Part shown: piece by piece, positions 9,393-18,653 of the stretch
How the letters are laid out: each line of letters begins with the position of its first letter
How positions within the stretch are numbered: the first letter of the stretch is position 1
DNA from: Ideonella aquatica
Lineage (GTDB): Bacteria; Pseudomonadota; Gammaproteobacteria; Burkholderiales; Burkholderiaceae_C
NCBI RefSeq assembly: GCF_018069755.1
Contig: NZ_JAGQDE010000016.1
Location: forward strand, 37,431 to 101,430
Length of the DNA: 64,000 nt
Direction: 5' to 3'
Notes under the pieces: generated by a model
What the model was told of the DNA's origin: nothing
The model's database searches: none
The model's input: only the letters and a program-made list of their open reading frames with translations
Position numbers and translations under genes: made by a program

Positions 9393-10346
9393 ATGAAGAA
9401 GACTCTCATCCTGACCGCCCTGGCCGCCGCCACCGTGGCGCCCGCCTTCGCTCAGAGCTCGGTCACCGTCTATGGCCGCCTGAACGTCACCGTCGAAAGC
9501 CGCAAGACCGGCAACACCACCGACAAGGGCGTTTACGACAACTCCTCGCGCATCGGCTTCAAGGGCGTCGAGGACCTGGGTGGCGGCCTGAAGGCTGGTT
9601 TCCTGATCGAGCACGGCTTCAACGCCGCCAGCGGTCAAGCCGCTGGCACCTTCTGGGGCCGCGAAAGCAATGTGTGGCTGTCGGGCAGCTTCGGCAAGCT
9701 GCGCCTGGGCAACATGGGCCCGAACATGGCCTACTTCACCCTGGCTGACTACATCAGCAACCACAACCACGACACCGGCATCTCGTCGGACGCCTTCTAC
9801 CTGTACCCGGGTCGTGGCAGCAACATGGTGGCCTACACCTCGCCCTCGCTGGGTGGCTTGACCATCGACGCCCAAGTCGCCGAAAAGCGCGTGGGCGACC
9901 TGGGCCGCACCGTGGTGCTGACCGGCAACTACGAAGGTGGCCCGCTGCACCTGGGCGCTTCCTACGAAAAGGACGGCGATCACCGTGAACTGGGCGTCCG
10001 TGGCGCCTATGACATCGGCGCCGCCACCCTGGGCGCGTACTACATCCGCAACAGCGACATCGGCGGCGTGGCCGGTGCCGATCGCACCTCGTGGCGCCTG
10101 TCGGGCATGTACACCATGGGTGCCACCGAGCTGCACCTGAACTACGGCAAGGCCGGCGAAATCGGCGGCGTGGCCAACACCGACGCCACCCAGGTCACCC
10201 TGGGCGTGAACTACAACCTGAGCAAGCGCACCAAGGTGTACGGCTTCTACACCAAGGTCAACAACGAGGCCGCCGCCGCCTACTACTCGACTGGCGCCGG
10301 TGCCGACGTCAGCTCGCTGGCTCTGGGCGTTCGCCACAACTTCTGA
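9393..10346 (+). CDS. Outer-membrane porin, Burkholderiales general type
   Basis: Trimeric 16-strand beta-barrel for passive entry of small solutes. The signal peptide MKKTLILTALAAATVAPAFA is cleaved before QSSVTVYGRLN, the classic first strand of Omp32-like porins. Other marks are SRIGFKGVEDLGGGLKAGF, the loop with FWGRESNVWL, and a C-terminal Phe (LALGVRHNF) needed for barrel assembly. It has 317 residues. A strong intrinsic terminator follows. The 216-base upstream gap contains a TTGACA at about 9307 but no convincing partner -10 box. Confidence 0.95.
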   Translation: MKKTLILTALAAATVAPAFAQSSVTVYGRLNVTVESRKTGNTTDKGVYDNSSRIGFKGVEDLGGGLKAGFLIEHGFNAASGQAAGTFWGRESNVWLSGSFGKLRLGNMGPNMAYFTLADYISNHNHDTGISSDAFYLYPGRGSNMVAYTSPSLGGLTIDAQVAEKRVGDLGRTVVLTGNYEGGPLHLGASYEKDGDHRELGVRGAYDIGAATLGAYYIRNSDIGGVAGADRTSWRLSGMYTMGATELHLNYGKAGEIGGVANTDATQVTLGVNYNLSKRTKVYGFYTKVNNEAAAAYYSTGAGADVSSLALGVRHNF

Positions 10347-10386
10347 TCCTGCGGCGCCCCGCAAAGGGGTGCTCCAGCGCATCACG

Positions 10387-10410
10387 AGGCCACCTTCGGG
10401 TGGCCTTTTT
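10387..10410 (+). terminator. Intrinsic terminator of the porin gene
   Basis: Perfect 8-base stem AGGCCACC / GGTGGCCT with a TTCG tetraloop followed by a T-run, 41 bases after the porin stop codon. It also separates the porin from the convergent xerD. Confidence 0.92.
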
Positions 10411-10432
10411 CATGGCTGCGCCACAACGGCAA

Positions 10433-11335
10433 TCAGGCGCGCGGGTGGTGCCGCGCATGCAGCTGCTGGAGCCGCTCGCGTGCCACATGCGTGTAGATCG
10501 TTGTCGTCGAGATGTCGGCATGCCCCAGCAGCAGCTGCACCACGCGCAGATCGGCGCCGTGGTTGAGCAGGTGGGTCGCAAAGGCATGGCGCAGGGTGTG
10601 CGGCGACAGTGGCGCGCGGATGCCCGCCCGCAACGCGTACTGCTTGACCAGTCGCCAGAACATCTGGCGCGTCATCGGCCCGCCGCGCACGGTGACAAAC
10701 AGCGCCGATGAGGCGCGCGCGCCCAGCAGCGCACCGCGGGCCTCGGCCAGGTAGCGCTCGATCCACACCTGGGCCTGCTCACCAAAGGGCACCAGGCGCT
10801 CCTTGTTGCCCTTGCCGGTCACCCGCAGCACGCCTTCGGCCAGGCCGACATGCAGGCTCTGCAAGCCCACCAGCTCGCTCACGCGCAGTCCGCTGGCATA
10901 CATCAACTCCAGCATGCAGCGGTCGCGCTGGCCCAGCGGGGTGTCGGTGTCGGGGGCGTTCAGCAGGGCCTCGACCTGCGCCTCGCTGAGGGTGTGCGGC
11001 ACACGCATCGGCTGGCGCGCAGCATCCAGCCGCAGTGTCGGATCGGCATCCAGCAGGCGCTCGCGCAGCGCCCAGCGGTAGAAGCGGCGGAAGGCCGACA
11101 GCCGCCGATTGGCCGTGGTGGCGCGCGTGCCAGCGTGCCGAGCCGCGGTGTAGGCACGCAGATCAGATTCGGATGCCGTGAGCAGGCTGGTCTGGCGCTG
11201 TCCGACCAGCCAGTCGGACAGCGCCACCAGGTCGCGACGGTAGGCAGCCAGGGTGTTGGCCGACAGCCCGTCCTCCAGCCACAGCGCGTCGCTGAAGCGG
11301 CGAACCACGGCGGCGTCGCCGCCCGAGGTGCTCAC
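10433..11335 (-). CDS. xerD: Site-specific tyrosine recombinase XerD
   Basis: Resolves chromosome dimers at dif with XerC and FtsK. The 300-residue protein has the N-terminal SAM-like core-binding domain ([15 protein letters not shown]) and the catalytic domain with Arg in [20 protein letters not shown] (HxxR), LLGHADIS (His) and the nucleophile Tyr in TTTIYTHV. The GTG start overlaps the stop of the Bug-receptor gene by GTGA, so it is probably translated from the same transcript. This is the housekeeping recombinase by length and motifs, not a phage or island integrase. Confidence 0.92.
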   Translation of the reverse strand: MSTSGGDAAVVRRFSDALWLEDGLSANTLAAYRRDLVALSDWLVGQRQTSLLTASESDLRAYTAARHAGTRATTANRRLSAFRRFYRWALRERLLDADPTLRLDAARQPMRVPHTLSEAQVEALLNAPDTDTPLGQRDRCMLELMYASGLRVSELVGLQSLHVGLAEGVLRVTGKGNKERLVPFGEQAQVWIERYLAEARGALLGARASSALFVTVRGGPMTRQMFWRLVKQYALRAGIRAPLSPHTLRHAFATHLLNHGADLRVVQLLLGHADISTTTIYTHVARERLQQLHARHHPRA

Positions 11336-12309
11336 TCCAGCGTGAGCTTCTGGCGCGCCACCACCTGCTTGTAGACGTCAAACTCGGCGCGGATCTGCTC
11401 GCGGAACTGGTCCGGCGTGTTCAGCACCAGCAGCGAGCCGGTGTCCTCGATGCGCTTCTTCACCTCAGGCAACTCGGCTGTGCGCTTGACCGCGTCATGG
11501 ACCTTGTCCACCACCTCCTTGGGCAGGCCCTTGGGGCCGTAGACGCCGTAGTAGGCCATGCGGTTCACCGGCTCCAGGCCGACTTCCTTGAAGGTAGGCA
11601 CATTCGGCAGCACCGTCAGGCGCTGCGGCGCAGCCACGACGATCGGCACCAGCCGGCCGTCCTTGATGAAGGGCAGCGCCGACGGCAGGTTGTCGAAGAT
11701 GATCGGCACCTGACCAGCCACGGTGTCGTTCAGCGCCGGACCGGCGCCCCGGTAGGGGATGTGCGTGATGAACACGCCCGCCAGGCTCTTGTAGAGCTCC
11801 ATCTGCAGGTGGCCGATGCCGCCGGTGCCCGAGGACGCGAAGCTGTACTTGCCGGGGTTCTTGCGCACCACCTCGAGGAAGGTCTTGTAGTCCTTGGCCG
11901 GGAACGACGGGTGCACCGCGATCACATTGGGCGTGGCGGCGATGTTGATGATCGGCGTGAAGTCGGTCAGCGGGTTGTACGGGATCTTGGCGTTGATCGC
12001 GGGGTTGGCCGCGGTGGTCGACACCGTGGCCATGCCCAGCGCGTAGCCGTCAGGTGTGGCCTTGGATGTCTCGTTGGCGCCGACCGAGCCGCCGCCGCCC
12101 GCCTTGTTCTCGACCACCAGCGTCTGCCCCAGCGCCGGCGAGATCTTCTCGGCCACCACGCGGGCAATGATGTCGGTGGTGCCACCGGGGGCGAACGGCA
12201 CCACCAGCTTCACCGGCTTGGACGGGTAGGACTGGGCCCACAGCGATGGGCTCCACAGCGGCAGGCCGAACAGCGCGGCCAGGACGACGAGACGGGGGCG
12301 TGAACGCAT
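11332..12309 (-). CDS. Bug-family tripartite tricarboxylate transporter receptor
   Basis: Periplasmic binding protein of the TctC/Bug type, hugely expanded in Burkholderiales, likely for a carboxylate. The start chosen is the ATG at 12309 ([19 protein letters not shown]), which gives a proper signal peptide; 25 further upstream codons are open but unlike a leader. Bug motifs are [31 protein letters not shown] [11 protein letters not shown], and [11 protein letters not shown]. It has 325 residues. The membrane subunits TctA/TctB are not nearby, which is common for Bug genes. Confidence 0.9.
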   Translation of the reverse strand: MRSRPRLVVLAALFGLPLWSPSLWAQSYPSKPVKLVVPFAPGGTTDIIARVVAEKISPALGQTLVVENKAGGGGSVGANETSKATPDGYALGMATVSTTAANPAINAKIPYNPLTDFTPIINIAATPNVIAVHPSFPAKDYKTFLEVVRKNPGKYSFASSGTGGIGHLQMELYKSLAGVFITHIPYRGAGPALNDTVAGQVPIIFDNLPSALPFIKDGRLVPIVVAAPQRLTVLPNVPTFKEVGLEPVNRMAYYGVYGPKGLPKEVVDKVHDAVKRTAELPEVKKRIEDTGSLLVLNTPDQFREQIRAEFDVYKQVVARQKLTLE

Positions 12310-12440
12310 CGGGAGGTCTCCGCAAGAAGGGGCAATGACTGATTGTGACCGCGCCAGGCAGCGCCGGGCCATGATGAAGCGCATCCGGCCCTGGCCGGGC
12401 TGTGGAAACTGCGTACGGCGGGCGCTGGCACACTCGGGGA

Positions 12441-13349
12441 ATGTCCCAGGTCCTGCTGCTGCTGCCCGATTTCCTGCTGATTGTTGCGGGCTACCTCGTC
12501 TGCCGCCACACCGCCCTGGACCGGCCGGTGTGGGACGGCGTGGAGCGCCTGGTCTATTGGCTGCTGTTTCCGGTGCTGCTGTTCGTGGCCATCCTGCGTC
12601 AGCCGCTGCAGGCCGGCGAGATGCTGAGCTTTGCCGGCTGCGGCCTGGCGGTGGTCGGCCTGGGCATCGCGCTGGCCTATGCGCTGGGTCACCTGCAGGG
12701 GGTGGACGCCTTGACCCACGCCTCGGGCGCCCAGACCGCGTTCCGCTTCAATTCCTATGTCGGCCTGGCGATGGCCGAGCGCCTGGGCGGCGTGCAGGCC
12801 GTGGCCTGGATCGCGCTGCTGATCGCGCTGTGCGTGCCGGTGTGCAACGTGGCCGCGGTGTGGCCGCTGGCGCGGCGCTCGGGCCAGCACTTCGGTCGCG
12901 AACTGGCGCGCAATCCGCTGATCGTCGCCACCGTGGCCGGGCTGCTGTGCAACCTCGCTGGACTGCGCCTGCCCGAGCCGCTGAACATCACCCTGACGCG
13001 GGTGGGCAGCGCGGCGCTGCCGCTGGGCTTGATGGCCGTGGGTGCCGGCTTGCAGATGGGGGCGCTGCGCGACGCACCGCGGCTGGCGGCAGCCTTCCTG
13101 GGCATCCGCCATCTGCTGCTGCCCCTGTGGGCCATCACGCTGGTGATCACAGCCGGTCTGCCGTCCGCACAGCAAAGCGTGGTGGTGGCCTTCGCCGCCC
13201 TGCCCACCGCTTCCAGCGCTTACGTGCTGGCCACGCGCATGGGCGGCCATGGCGGTTTCGTGGCCGGTCTGGTCAGCCTGTCCACGCTGATCGCGATGCT
13301 GGGTCTGCCGCTGGCGCTGGCCGCGCTGGGCTGGGCCCAGGCCGCCTGA
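12441..13349 (+). CDS. AEC (auxin efflux carrier) family permease
   Basis: Ten-helix inner-membrane transporter of the AEC/Mdc family, substrate unknown (relatives move malonate and other organic acids). The ATG at 12441 gives [19 protein letters not shown]; the open frame upstream is not conserved-looking. The features are an internal repeat of about 150 residues and polar breaks such as [12 protein letters not shown]. It has 302 residues. Its TGA abuts the queG stop on the other strand as TGATCA. Confidence 0.88.
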   Translation: MSQVLLLLPDFLLIVAGYLVCRHTALDRPVWDGVERLVYWLLFPVLLFVAILRQPLQAGEMLSFAGCGLAVVGLGIALAYALGHLQGVDALTHASGAQTAFRFNSYVGLAMAERLGGVQAVAWIALLIALCVPVCNVAAVWPLARRSGQHFGRELARNPLIVATVAGLLCNLAGLRLPEPLNITLTRVGSAALPLGLMAVGAGLQMGALRDAPRLAAAFLGIRHLLLPLWAITLVITAGLPSAQQSVVVAFAALPTASSAYVLATRMGGHGGFVAGLVSLSTLIAMLGLPLALAALGWAQAA

Positions 13350-14477
13350 TCAACCGCAGTCCAGCGCCCAGGCGATGTGCTCGCCCACCTGCGGCTCGGC
13401 CGTCTCCAGAGCCTGGGCCAGCGCTGCGCGCAGTGCCAAGGCCTCGTCTGCGGGCAGGCCGGCGGCCAGCGCATTGCCGCTGACCACCGCCAGGTTGCGC
13501 CGCCAGCGCGCCCAGCCGATGCGGCGGATCGGGCTGCCCTCGGTGTGGCGCAGAAAGGCTGCTTCGTCCCAGGCCCACAGCGGCAGCAGTCCCGGCGCCG
13601 ACCAGGGCGCGCGGGCGTCGAAATCGGGCAGCATGGCTCGCTGGGCGTACTTGTTCCAGGGGCAGGCCAGCTGACAGTCGTCGCAGCCATAGAGCCGGTT
13701 GCCGATCAGCGGCCGCAGCGCCGGGTCGATCGGCCCGGCATGCTCGATCGTCAGGTAGGAGATGCAACGCCGCGCATCCAGCCGGTACGGCGCCACGATC
13801 GCGCCAGTCGGACAGGACGACAGGCAGGCCGTGCAGTCCCCGCAGTGGGCGCTGTCGGACGCGGTCAGCGGCAGCGGCAAGTCCACAAAGAGCTCCCCCA
13901 GGAAGGCCATCGAGCCGCCCTGGCGCGACAGCGCCAGCGTGTGCTTGCCGCGCCAGCCCAGGCCACTGCGGCTGGCCAGTTCCACCTCCAGCACCGGCGC
14001 CGAGTCGGTGAAGACGCGGTGGCCGAAGGGGCCCACCAGCGCCTCGATGCGCGTGGCCAGCTGTTGCAGGCGCTGGCGCAGCACCTTGTGGTAGTCCCGA
14101 CCGCGGGCATAGAGCGACACCACCACCTCGCCGGGCTGGTCCAGCCGGGCCTGCTCGTCCTGGCACCAGGTGGGGGGTGTGGCGCGCGGCAGGTAGTCCA
14201 TGCGGGCGGTGATCACCCGCAGCGTGCCCGGCACCAGCTCGGCCGGCCGGGCGCGCAGCAGGCCATGGCGGGCCATGTAGCCCATCTCGCCGTGGCAGCC
14301 AGCCGACAACCAGGCCAGCAGACCCGGCTCGGCGGTGCGCAAATCCACATCGGCGACGCCGATCTGGGAAAATCCGAGCTCAGCGGCCCACGCCGGCAAT
14401 GCCTGCGCCACCTGCTGCGCAAGTGCCTGGGCCCGTGGCTCCACCTGCCCCTGTCGCTGACGCCCGTCTTGATCCAT
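13350..14477 (-). CDS. queG: Epoxyqueuosine reductase
   Basis: Cobalamin- and iron-sulfur-dependent enzyme that reduces epoxyqueuosine in tRNA to queuosine. The 375-residue protein carries two 4Fe-4S motifs: CGDCTACLSSCPTGAI and GCDDCQLACPWNKYA. Other family marks are GEMGYMARH and LGVARYARGRDYHKVL-like VVSLYARGRDYHKVLR. It is divergent from tsaE, and the two start regions overlap. The queG/tsaE/amiC arrangement is common in Burkholderiales. Confidence 0.95.
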   Translation of the reverse strand: MDQDGRQRQGQVEPRAQALAQQVAQALPAWAAELGFSQIGVADVDLRTAEPGLLAWLSAGCHGEMGYMARHGLLRARPAELVPGTLRVITARMDYLPRATPPTWCQDEQARLDQPGEVVVSLYARGRDYHKVLRQRLQQLATRIEALVGPFGHRVFTDSAPVLEVELASRSGLGWRGKHTLALSRQGGSMAFLGELFVDLPLPLTASDSAHCGDCTACLSSCPTGAIVAPYRLDARRCISYLTIEHAGPIDPALRPLIGNRLYGCDDCQLACPWNKYAQRAMLPDFDARAPWSAPGLLPLWAWDEAAFLRHTEGSPIRRIGWARWRRNLAVVSGNALAAGLPADEALALRAALAQALETAEPQVGEHIAWALDCG

Positions 14478-14957
14478 CCGCCGATTCTAGAAAGCCGCAC
14501 CTTCTCCTGGCCCGACGAAGCGGCCTGTGAACGCTTCGCCGCCGCGCTGGCCGCCGAGCCCGCGCTGCGCCGCGCCGGCATCGAACTCGACGGGCCGCTG
14601 GGCGCCGGCAAGACCACCTTCGTGCGGCACCTGCTGCGCGCGCTGGGCGTCAGCGGCCGCATCAAGAGCCCCACCTACACCGTGGTCGAGCCCTACCAGG
14701 TCAACGGCCTGGCCGTCTCCCACTTTGACTTTTACCGCTTCAACGACCCCCGCGAGTGGGAGGATGCCGGCTTTCGCGAGCTGTTCGCCGCGCCTGGCCT
14801 GAGGCTCAGCGAATGGGCCGACAAGGCCCGCGCCGTGCTGCCGCCCCCCGACCTGCGCCTGGCCATCGAGCCCCAGGACGACGACAGCCGCCGTGTCACC
14901 GCCCTGGCCGGCAGTGCGCTTGGGCAGGCCCTGCTGGCGGCCGGAGCACGCGCATGA
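14469..14957 (+). CDS. tsaE: tRNA threonylcarbamoyladenosine biosynthesis ATPase TsaE
   Basis: ATPase of the complex that makes t6A37 in ANN-decoding tRNAs. Walker A GPLGAGKTTFVRHLL is followed by IKSPTYTVVEPY and HFDFYRF, then WADKA: standard TsaE order. No ATG is available near the right place, so the start is the TTG at 14469 (162 residues), inside the first codons of the divergent queG. The stop overlaps the amiC start (ATGA). Start uncertain, identity secure. Confidence 0.92.
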   Translation: MIHPPILESRTFSWPDEAACERFAAALAAEPALRRAGIELDGPLGAGKTTFVRHLLRALGVSGRIKSPTYTVVEPYQVNGLAVSHFDFYRFNDPREWEDAGFRELFAAPGLRLSEWADKARAVLPPPDLRLAIEPQDDDSRRVTALAGSALGQALLAAGARA

Positions 14958-16297
14958 AGCGCCGCCAGGCCCTGCAGACCCTGGGCACGGTGGTGCTGGC
15001 GCTGGGCCCGGCCGAGCTGGCTTTCGGGGCCAGCATTGTCGCGGTGCGGGTGTGGCCGGCCAGCGACTACACCCGACTCACCATCGAGTCCGACAAGGCC
15101 CTGCAGGCCGCGCACTTTCTCACCGAGGGCCCGCAGCGCCTGGTGGTGGACATCGAAAACCTCGAGCTCAGCCCGGCGCTGCGCGAGCTGGTGGGCAAGG
15201 TGCGCCCGGACGACCCCTTCATTGCCGGGGTGCGCGTGGGCCAGAACCAGCCGCGCGTGGTGCGCCTGGTGATCGACCTGAAGCAGGCCGTCAAGCCGCA
15301 GCAGTTCGCACTGCCGCCGGTGGCGGCCTACCAGCATCGCCTGGTGTTCGACCTCTATCCGACCGAAGCGGTCGACCCGCTGGCGGCCATGATCCTGGAG
15401 CGCGACCAGGCCGAGCGCGCCGCCGGCCAGGCCATTCAGGATGCACTGGGCGAGTTCATCGGACAGCTCGAGCGCCCGCTGCCCAGCGGTCCGGTGCTGG
15501 CCCAGGCGCCCGCCGCCAGCGCGCCAGCCCGGCCGCGCCAGACCACGCCTGCGCCCGAGGTCAGCGCCGCTCAGCGCGAGCGCATCAACCGCCTGACCGT
15601 GATCGCCATCGATCCCGGCCATGGCGGTGAAGATCCCGGCGCGATCGGCCCCAGCGGGCTGAAGGAAAAGGACGTGGTGTTGCAGATTGCGCTGCAGCTG
15701 CGCGACCGCATCAATGCCCATCCCACCATGCGGGCCATGCTGACCCGCGACGACGACTTCTTCGTGCCGCTGCATGAGCGCGTGAACAAGGCGCGCCGGG
15801 TGCAGGCGGACCTGTTCGTCTCGATCCACGCCGACGCCTTCTTCACGCCCGAGGCGCGCGGCGCCAGCGTCTTCGCGCTCAGCCACGGCGGTGCCACCAG
15901 TGCCGCCGCGCGCTGGATGGCCAACAAGGAGAACGCGGCCGACGTGGTGGGCGGCGTCAACATCGCTGCCAAGGATGCCCAGGTGCTGCGCACCCTGCTC
16001 GACATGAGCACCGCCGCCCAGATCAAGGACAGCCTGAAGGTGGGTCAGGAGGTGTTGTCGCGCATCGGCGGCGTCGGCCGCCTGCACAAGCGCCAGGTTG
16101 AGCAGGCCGGCTTTGCGGTGCTCAAGGCACCCGACATCCCGTCCATCCTGGTCGAGACCGCCTTCATCTCCAACCCGCAGGAAGAATCCCGCCTGCGCGA
16201 CCCCGACTACCAGGCCCGCCTGGTCGAGGCGCTGTACAGCGGCATCCGCCGTTACTTCGCCCGCAATCCGGCGCTGTCACGCCAACGCAGCACCTGA
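14954..16297 (+). CDS. amiC: N-acetylmuramoyl-L-alanine amidase (AmiC type)
   Basis: Periplasmic zinc amidase that splits septal peptidoglycan during cell separation. It has 447 residues: a twin-Arg-like export signal (MKRRQALQTLGTVVLALG), an AMIN domain (about 30-130), an Ala/Pro linker, then the Amidase_3 domain with IAIDPGHGGEDPGAIG, SIHADAF and SILVETAFISNPQEE supplying zinc and catalytic residues. The start is the ATG overlapping the tsaE stop. In many genomes mutL follows directly; here mutL is 45 kb away. Confidence 0.94.
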   Translation: MKRRQALQTLGTVVLALGPAELAFGASIVAVRVWPASDYTRLTIESDKALQAAHFLTEGPQRLVVDIENLELSPALRELVGKVRPDDPFIAGVRVGQNQPRVVRLVIDLKQAVKPQQFALPPVAAYQHRLVFDLYPTEAVDPLAAMILERDQAERAAGQAIQDALGEFIGQLERPLPSGPVLAQAPAASAPARPRQTTPAPEVSAAQRERINRLTVIAIDPGHGGEDPGAIGPSGLKEKDVVLQIALQLRDRINAHPTMRAMLTRDDDFFVPLHERVNKARRVQADLFVSIHADAFFTPEARGASVFALSHGGATSAAARWMANKENAADVVGGVNIAAKDAQVLRTLLDMSTAAQIKDSLKVGQEVLSRIGGVGRLHKRQVEQAGFAVLKAPDIPSILVETAFISNPQEESRLRDPDYQARLVEALYSGIRRYFARNPALSRQRST

Positions 16298-16323
16298 GTG
16301 ACACGCCCTCAGGGCAGTGTCAC
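16298..16323. promoter_or_regulatory. 26-base interrupted palindrome directly after amiC
   Basis: GTGACAC-GCCCT-c-AGGGC-a-GTGTCAC starts on the base after the amiC stop. It could be a weak terminator (no T-run) or an upstream activator site for xoxF, 393 bases before its start codon. Not resolvable by eye. Confidence 0.4.
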
Positions 16324-16365
16324 CAGACGACTGCAGGGCGACTGGCACACAGTGCGTCATATCTG

Positions 16366-16385
16366 TGTCCCCCTCCGCAGGGACA
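16366..16385. promoter_or_regulatory. Candidate activator site 1, TGTCC-N10-GGACA
   Basis: Inverted repeat TGTCC / GGACA with a 10-base spacer, 200 bases upstream of an identical-format copy. It is placed about 200 bases before the -24 element of the xoxF promoter, a usual distance for a sigma-54 enhancer site. The binding protein is unknown; the activator encoded at 50113-52122 is a candidate. Confidence 0.4.
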
Positions 16386-16565
16386 GGGCGGATGCTGCAA
16401 TGCAGCACGACCGAAACACCGACATCGCGCCCCAACCAGCCTGCGGACTTTCCCTGATCAACAGCCGGGTTCGCCGGGACGATGAGAACGGCCGGCAGGG
16501 AAGTTTTCCCTCTGTAGCGCCTCTGCAGCCAGACACCAACCCGCAGGCACGGAGCCTGCACCGGC

Positions 16566-16585
16566 TGTCCAGGCTTCAGGGGACA
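16566..16585. promoter_or_regulatory. Candidate regulatory site 2, TGTCC-N10-GGACA
   Basis: Second TGTCC-N10-GGACA repeat, exactly 200 bases after the first and ending at the first base of the -24/-12 promoter. Occupation here would be expected to interfere with RNA polymerase, so this copy could be repressive or autoregulatory. Confidence 0.38.
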
Positions 16586-16600
16586 GGCACGCTAGTTGCG
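16585..16600 (+). promoter_or_regulatory. Sigma-54 (-24/-12) promoter of xoxF
   Basis: AGGCACG-ctag-TTGCG against the consensus TGGCACG-N4-TTGCW: the invariant GG and GC are present with correct 10-base spacing, and 13 of 15 informative or free positions fit. The predicted start of transcription is near 16611, giving an 80-base leader before xoxF. It implies RpoN dependence and an enhancer-binding activator. Confidence 0.7.
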
Positions 16601-16690
16601 GAAAGCCACCTGCTATCCGTAGCGGTTGCGTCGGTTCCGGGTGGGGCCGACGTCCATCTGTCTAGCCACCCCACGAGCGAGGAGACACAC

Positions 16691-18511
16691 ATGCGATTCC
16701 ACGGGATGAAGACCCGGCAGCTCAGCCAACGCATCGGATTGGCGTTGCTGGCCTTGCCGGCGCTCGCCATGGCCAATGCCGACGTCGAGAAAAACACGGC
16801 CAACCCCAAGAACTGGGCCATGCAAGCTGGTGACATGTACAACCAGCGCTACAGCAAGCTCAACCAGATCAACAAGGGCAACGTCGGCAAGATGCAGGTC
16901 GCCTGGACCTTCTCGACCGGCGTGCTGCGCGGCCACGAAGGCTCGCCGCTGGTCATCGACGGCACGATGTACCTGCATTCGCCCTTCCCCAACAAGGTCT
17001 TCGCGATCGACCTCGACACGCAGAAGATCAAGTGGAAGTACGAGCCCAAGCAGGATCCGGCCGTGATCCCGCAGATGTGCTGCGACACCGTCAACCGCGG
17101 TCTGGCCTATGCCGAAGGCAAGGTCTTCCTGCAGCAGGCCGACTCGATGCTGGTGGCGCTGGACGCCAAGACCGGCAAGAAGGTCTGGGACGTCAAGAAC
17201 GGCGACCCGAAGCTGGGCGCGGTCAACACCAACGCGCCGCACGTCTTCAAGGACAAGGTCATCACCGGCATCTCGGGTGGTGAGTGGGGCGTGCGCGGCT
17301 ACCTGGCCGCCTACGACATCAACACCGGCAAGCAGGTCTGGAAGGGCTACTCCACCGGCCCCGACGCCGAGATGCTGATCGACCCGAACAAGACCACCAC
17401 CTGGATGGACGGCGCCGTCAAGCCGGTCGGCCCGAACTCCTCGCTGAAGACCTGGCAGGGCGATCAGTGGAAGATCGGCGGCGGCACCACCTGGGGCTGG
17501 TACAGCTACGACAAGGGCCTGAACGCCGTGTTCTACGGCACCGGCAACCCGTCGACCTGGAACCCGTCGCAGCGTCCTGGCGACAACAAGTGGTCGATGT
17601 CCATCTGGTCGCGTGACGTTGATACCGGCAAGGTCAACTGGGTCTACCAGATGACCCCGTTCGACGAGTGGGACTTCGACGGCATCAACGAGATGATCCT
17701 GGCTGACATCCCTGTGAAGGGCAAGCAGACCAAGGCGCTGGTGCACTTCGACCGCAACGGCTTCGCCTACACCCTGGACCGCACCAACGGCGCCCTGCTG
17801 GTCGCCGAGAAGTACGACCCGAAGGTGAACTGGGCCACGCACGTCGACATGAAGACCGGTCGTCCGCAGGTGGTGAAGCAGTACTCCACCGCCCAGAACG
17901 GTCCTGACGTCAACACCAAGGGCATCTGCCCGGCGGCTCTGGGCTCCAAGGACCAGCAGCCGGCGGCCTTCGACCCCGAGACCGGCCTGTTCTACGTGCC
18001 GACCAACCACGTCTGCATGGACTACGAGCCGTTCAAGGTCGAGTACACCGCGGGTCAGCCGTACGTCGGTGCCACCCTGTCGATGTTCCCGGCCCCGGGC
18101 AGCCATGGCGGCATGGGCAACTACATCACCTGGGACGCTGGCAACGGCAAGATCGTGCAGTCCAAGCCCGAGAAGTTCTCGGTCTGGTCCGGCGCGCTCA
18201 ATACCGCAGGTGGTATCAGCTGCTACGGCACCCTCGAGGGTTACCTGAAGTGCGTGGACAAGAAGGACATCAACAAGGAGCTCTTCAAGTTCAAGACGCC
18301 GTCGGGCATCATCGGCAACGTGTTCTCCTATGAGCACAAGGGCAAGCAGTACATCGGCGTGTTCTCGGGCATTGGTGGCTGGGCCGGCATCGGCATGGCC
18401 GCGGGCCTCGAGAAGGACCAGGATGGCCTGGGCGCCGTCGGTGGCTACCGTGAACTGAGCCAGTACACCGAACTCGGTGGCTCGCTGACCGTCTTCACGC
18501 TGCCCAACTGA
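16691..18511 (+). CDS. xoxF: Lanthanide-type PQQ methanol dehydrogenase XoxF
   Basis: Periplasmic pyrroloquinoline-quinone dehydrogenase that oxidises methanol to formaldehyde or formate and hands electrons to XoxG. It has 606 residues with a signal peptide ending near residue 30. Active-site features are the vicinal disulfide Cys130-Cys131, Glu198, Asn286, catalytic Asp328 and the extra Asp330 (in DEWDFDGIN) that binds the lanthanide and separates XoxF from calcium MxaF. The overall sequence looks most like the XoxF5 clade (my reading, not computed). A GAGGAG ribosome site supports the start. No mxaF or mxaI is in the window. Confidence 0.95.
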   Translation: MRFHGMKTRQLSQRIGLALLALPALAMANADVEKNTANPKNWAMQAGDMYNQRYSKLNQINKGNVGKMQVAWTFSTGVLRGHEGSPLVIDGTMYLHSPFPNKVFAIDLDTQKIKWKYEPKQDPAVIPQMCCDTVNRGLAYAEGKVFLQQADSMLVALDAKTGKKVWDVKNGDPKLGAVNTNAPHVFKDKVITGISGGEWGVRGYLAAYDINTGKQVWKGYSTGPDAEMLIDPNKTTTWMDGAVKPVGPNSSLKTWQGDQWKIGGGTTWGWYSYDKGLNAVFYGTGNPSTWNPSQRPGDNKWSMSIWSRDVDTGKVNWVYQMTPFDEWDFDGINEMILADIPVKGKQTKALVHFDRNGFAYTLDRTNGALLVAEKYDPKVNWATHVDMKTGRPQVVKQYSTAQNGPDVNTKGICPAALGSKDQQPAAFDPETGLFYVPTNHVCMDYEPFKVEYTAGQPYVGATLSMFPAPGSHGGMGNYITWDAGNGKIVQSKPEKFSVWSGALNTAGGISCYGTLEGYLKCVDKKDINKELFKFKTPSGIIGNVFSYEHKGKQYIGVFSGIGGWAGIGMAAGLEKDQDGLGAVGGYRELSQYTELGGSLTVFTLPN

Positions 18512-18554
18512 GTGGAGACAGACCCCCGGGTAAGCCCCAGGGTCTGAGCAACCG

Positions 18555-18590
18555 GGGCCGGCGTTGACAGGTGAACAACGCCGGCCCTTT
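18555..18590 (+). terminator. Stem-loop between xoxF and xoxG
   Basis: Perfect 12-base stem GGGCCGGCGTTG / CAACGCCGGCCC with a 9-base loop, followed by TTT and a pyrimidine stretch, 43 bases after xoxF. It probably gives partial termination or protects the xoxF 3' end, lowering expression of the downstream genes relative to xoxF. Confidence 0.8.
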
Positions 18591-18653
18591 CTCTTTCCCG
18601 TGTTCCCTGGCCGGGTGGCCTACCCGGCCCGTCCTCACCACGACCTGGAGACC

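Larger units (their letters stand above)
16324..16690 (+). promoter_or_regulatory. Long upstream region of xoxF
   Basis: The only long gene-free stretch in the window (393 bases counted from 16298). It is an open frame by chance but shows no start with a Shine-Dalgarno before 16691. It holds, in order, a TGTCC-N10-GGACA site (16366-16385), a 13-base palindrome GCTGCA-a-TGCAGC (16394-16406), AGGGAA-gtt-TTCCCT (16497-16511), a second TGTCC-N10-GGACA site (16566-16585), a -24/-12 promoter (16585-16600) and a GAGGAG ribosome site just before the xoxF ATG. The layout is that of an enhancer-activated promoter region. Confidence 0.6.

Noticed and set aside
10433..11335. XerD as an integrase of the C1 island
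   Set aside because: Length and motifs match housekeeping XerD, and it lies 5 kb outside the block boundary, beyond queG-tsaE-amiC.
16342..16354. TGGCAC...TGC as a second -24/-12 promoter before xoxF
   Set aside because: The GG to GC spacing is two bases too short.
16298..16690. In-frame N-terminal extension of XoxF by 131 residues
   Set aside because: The extension lacks a Shine-Dalgarno, precedes a proper signal peptide, and overlaps the promoter; the GAGGAG-supported ATG at 16691 is right.
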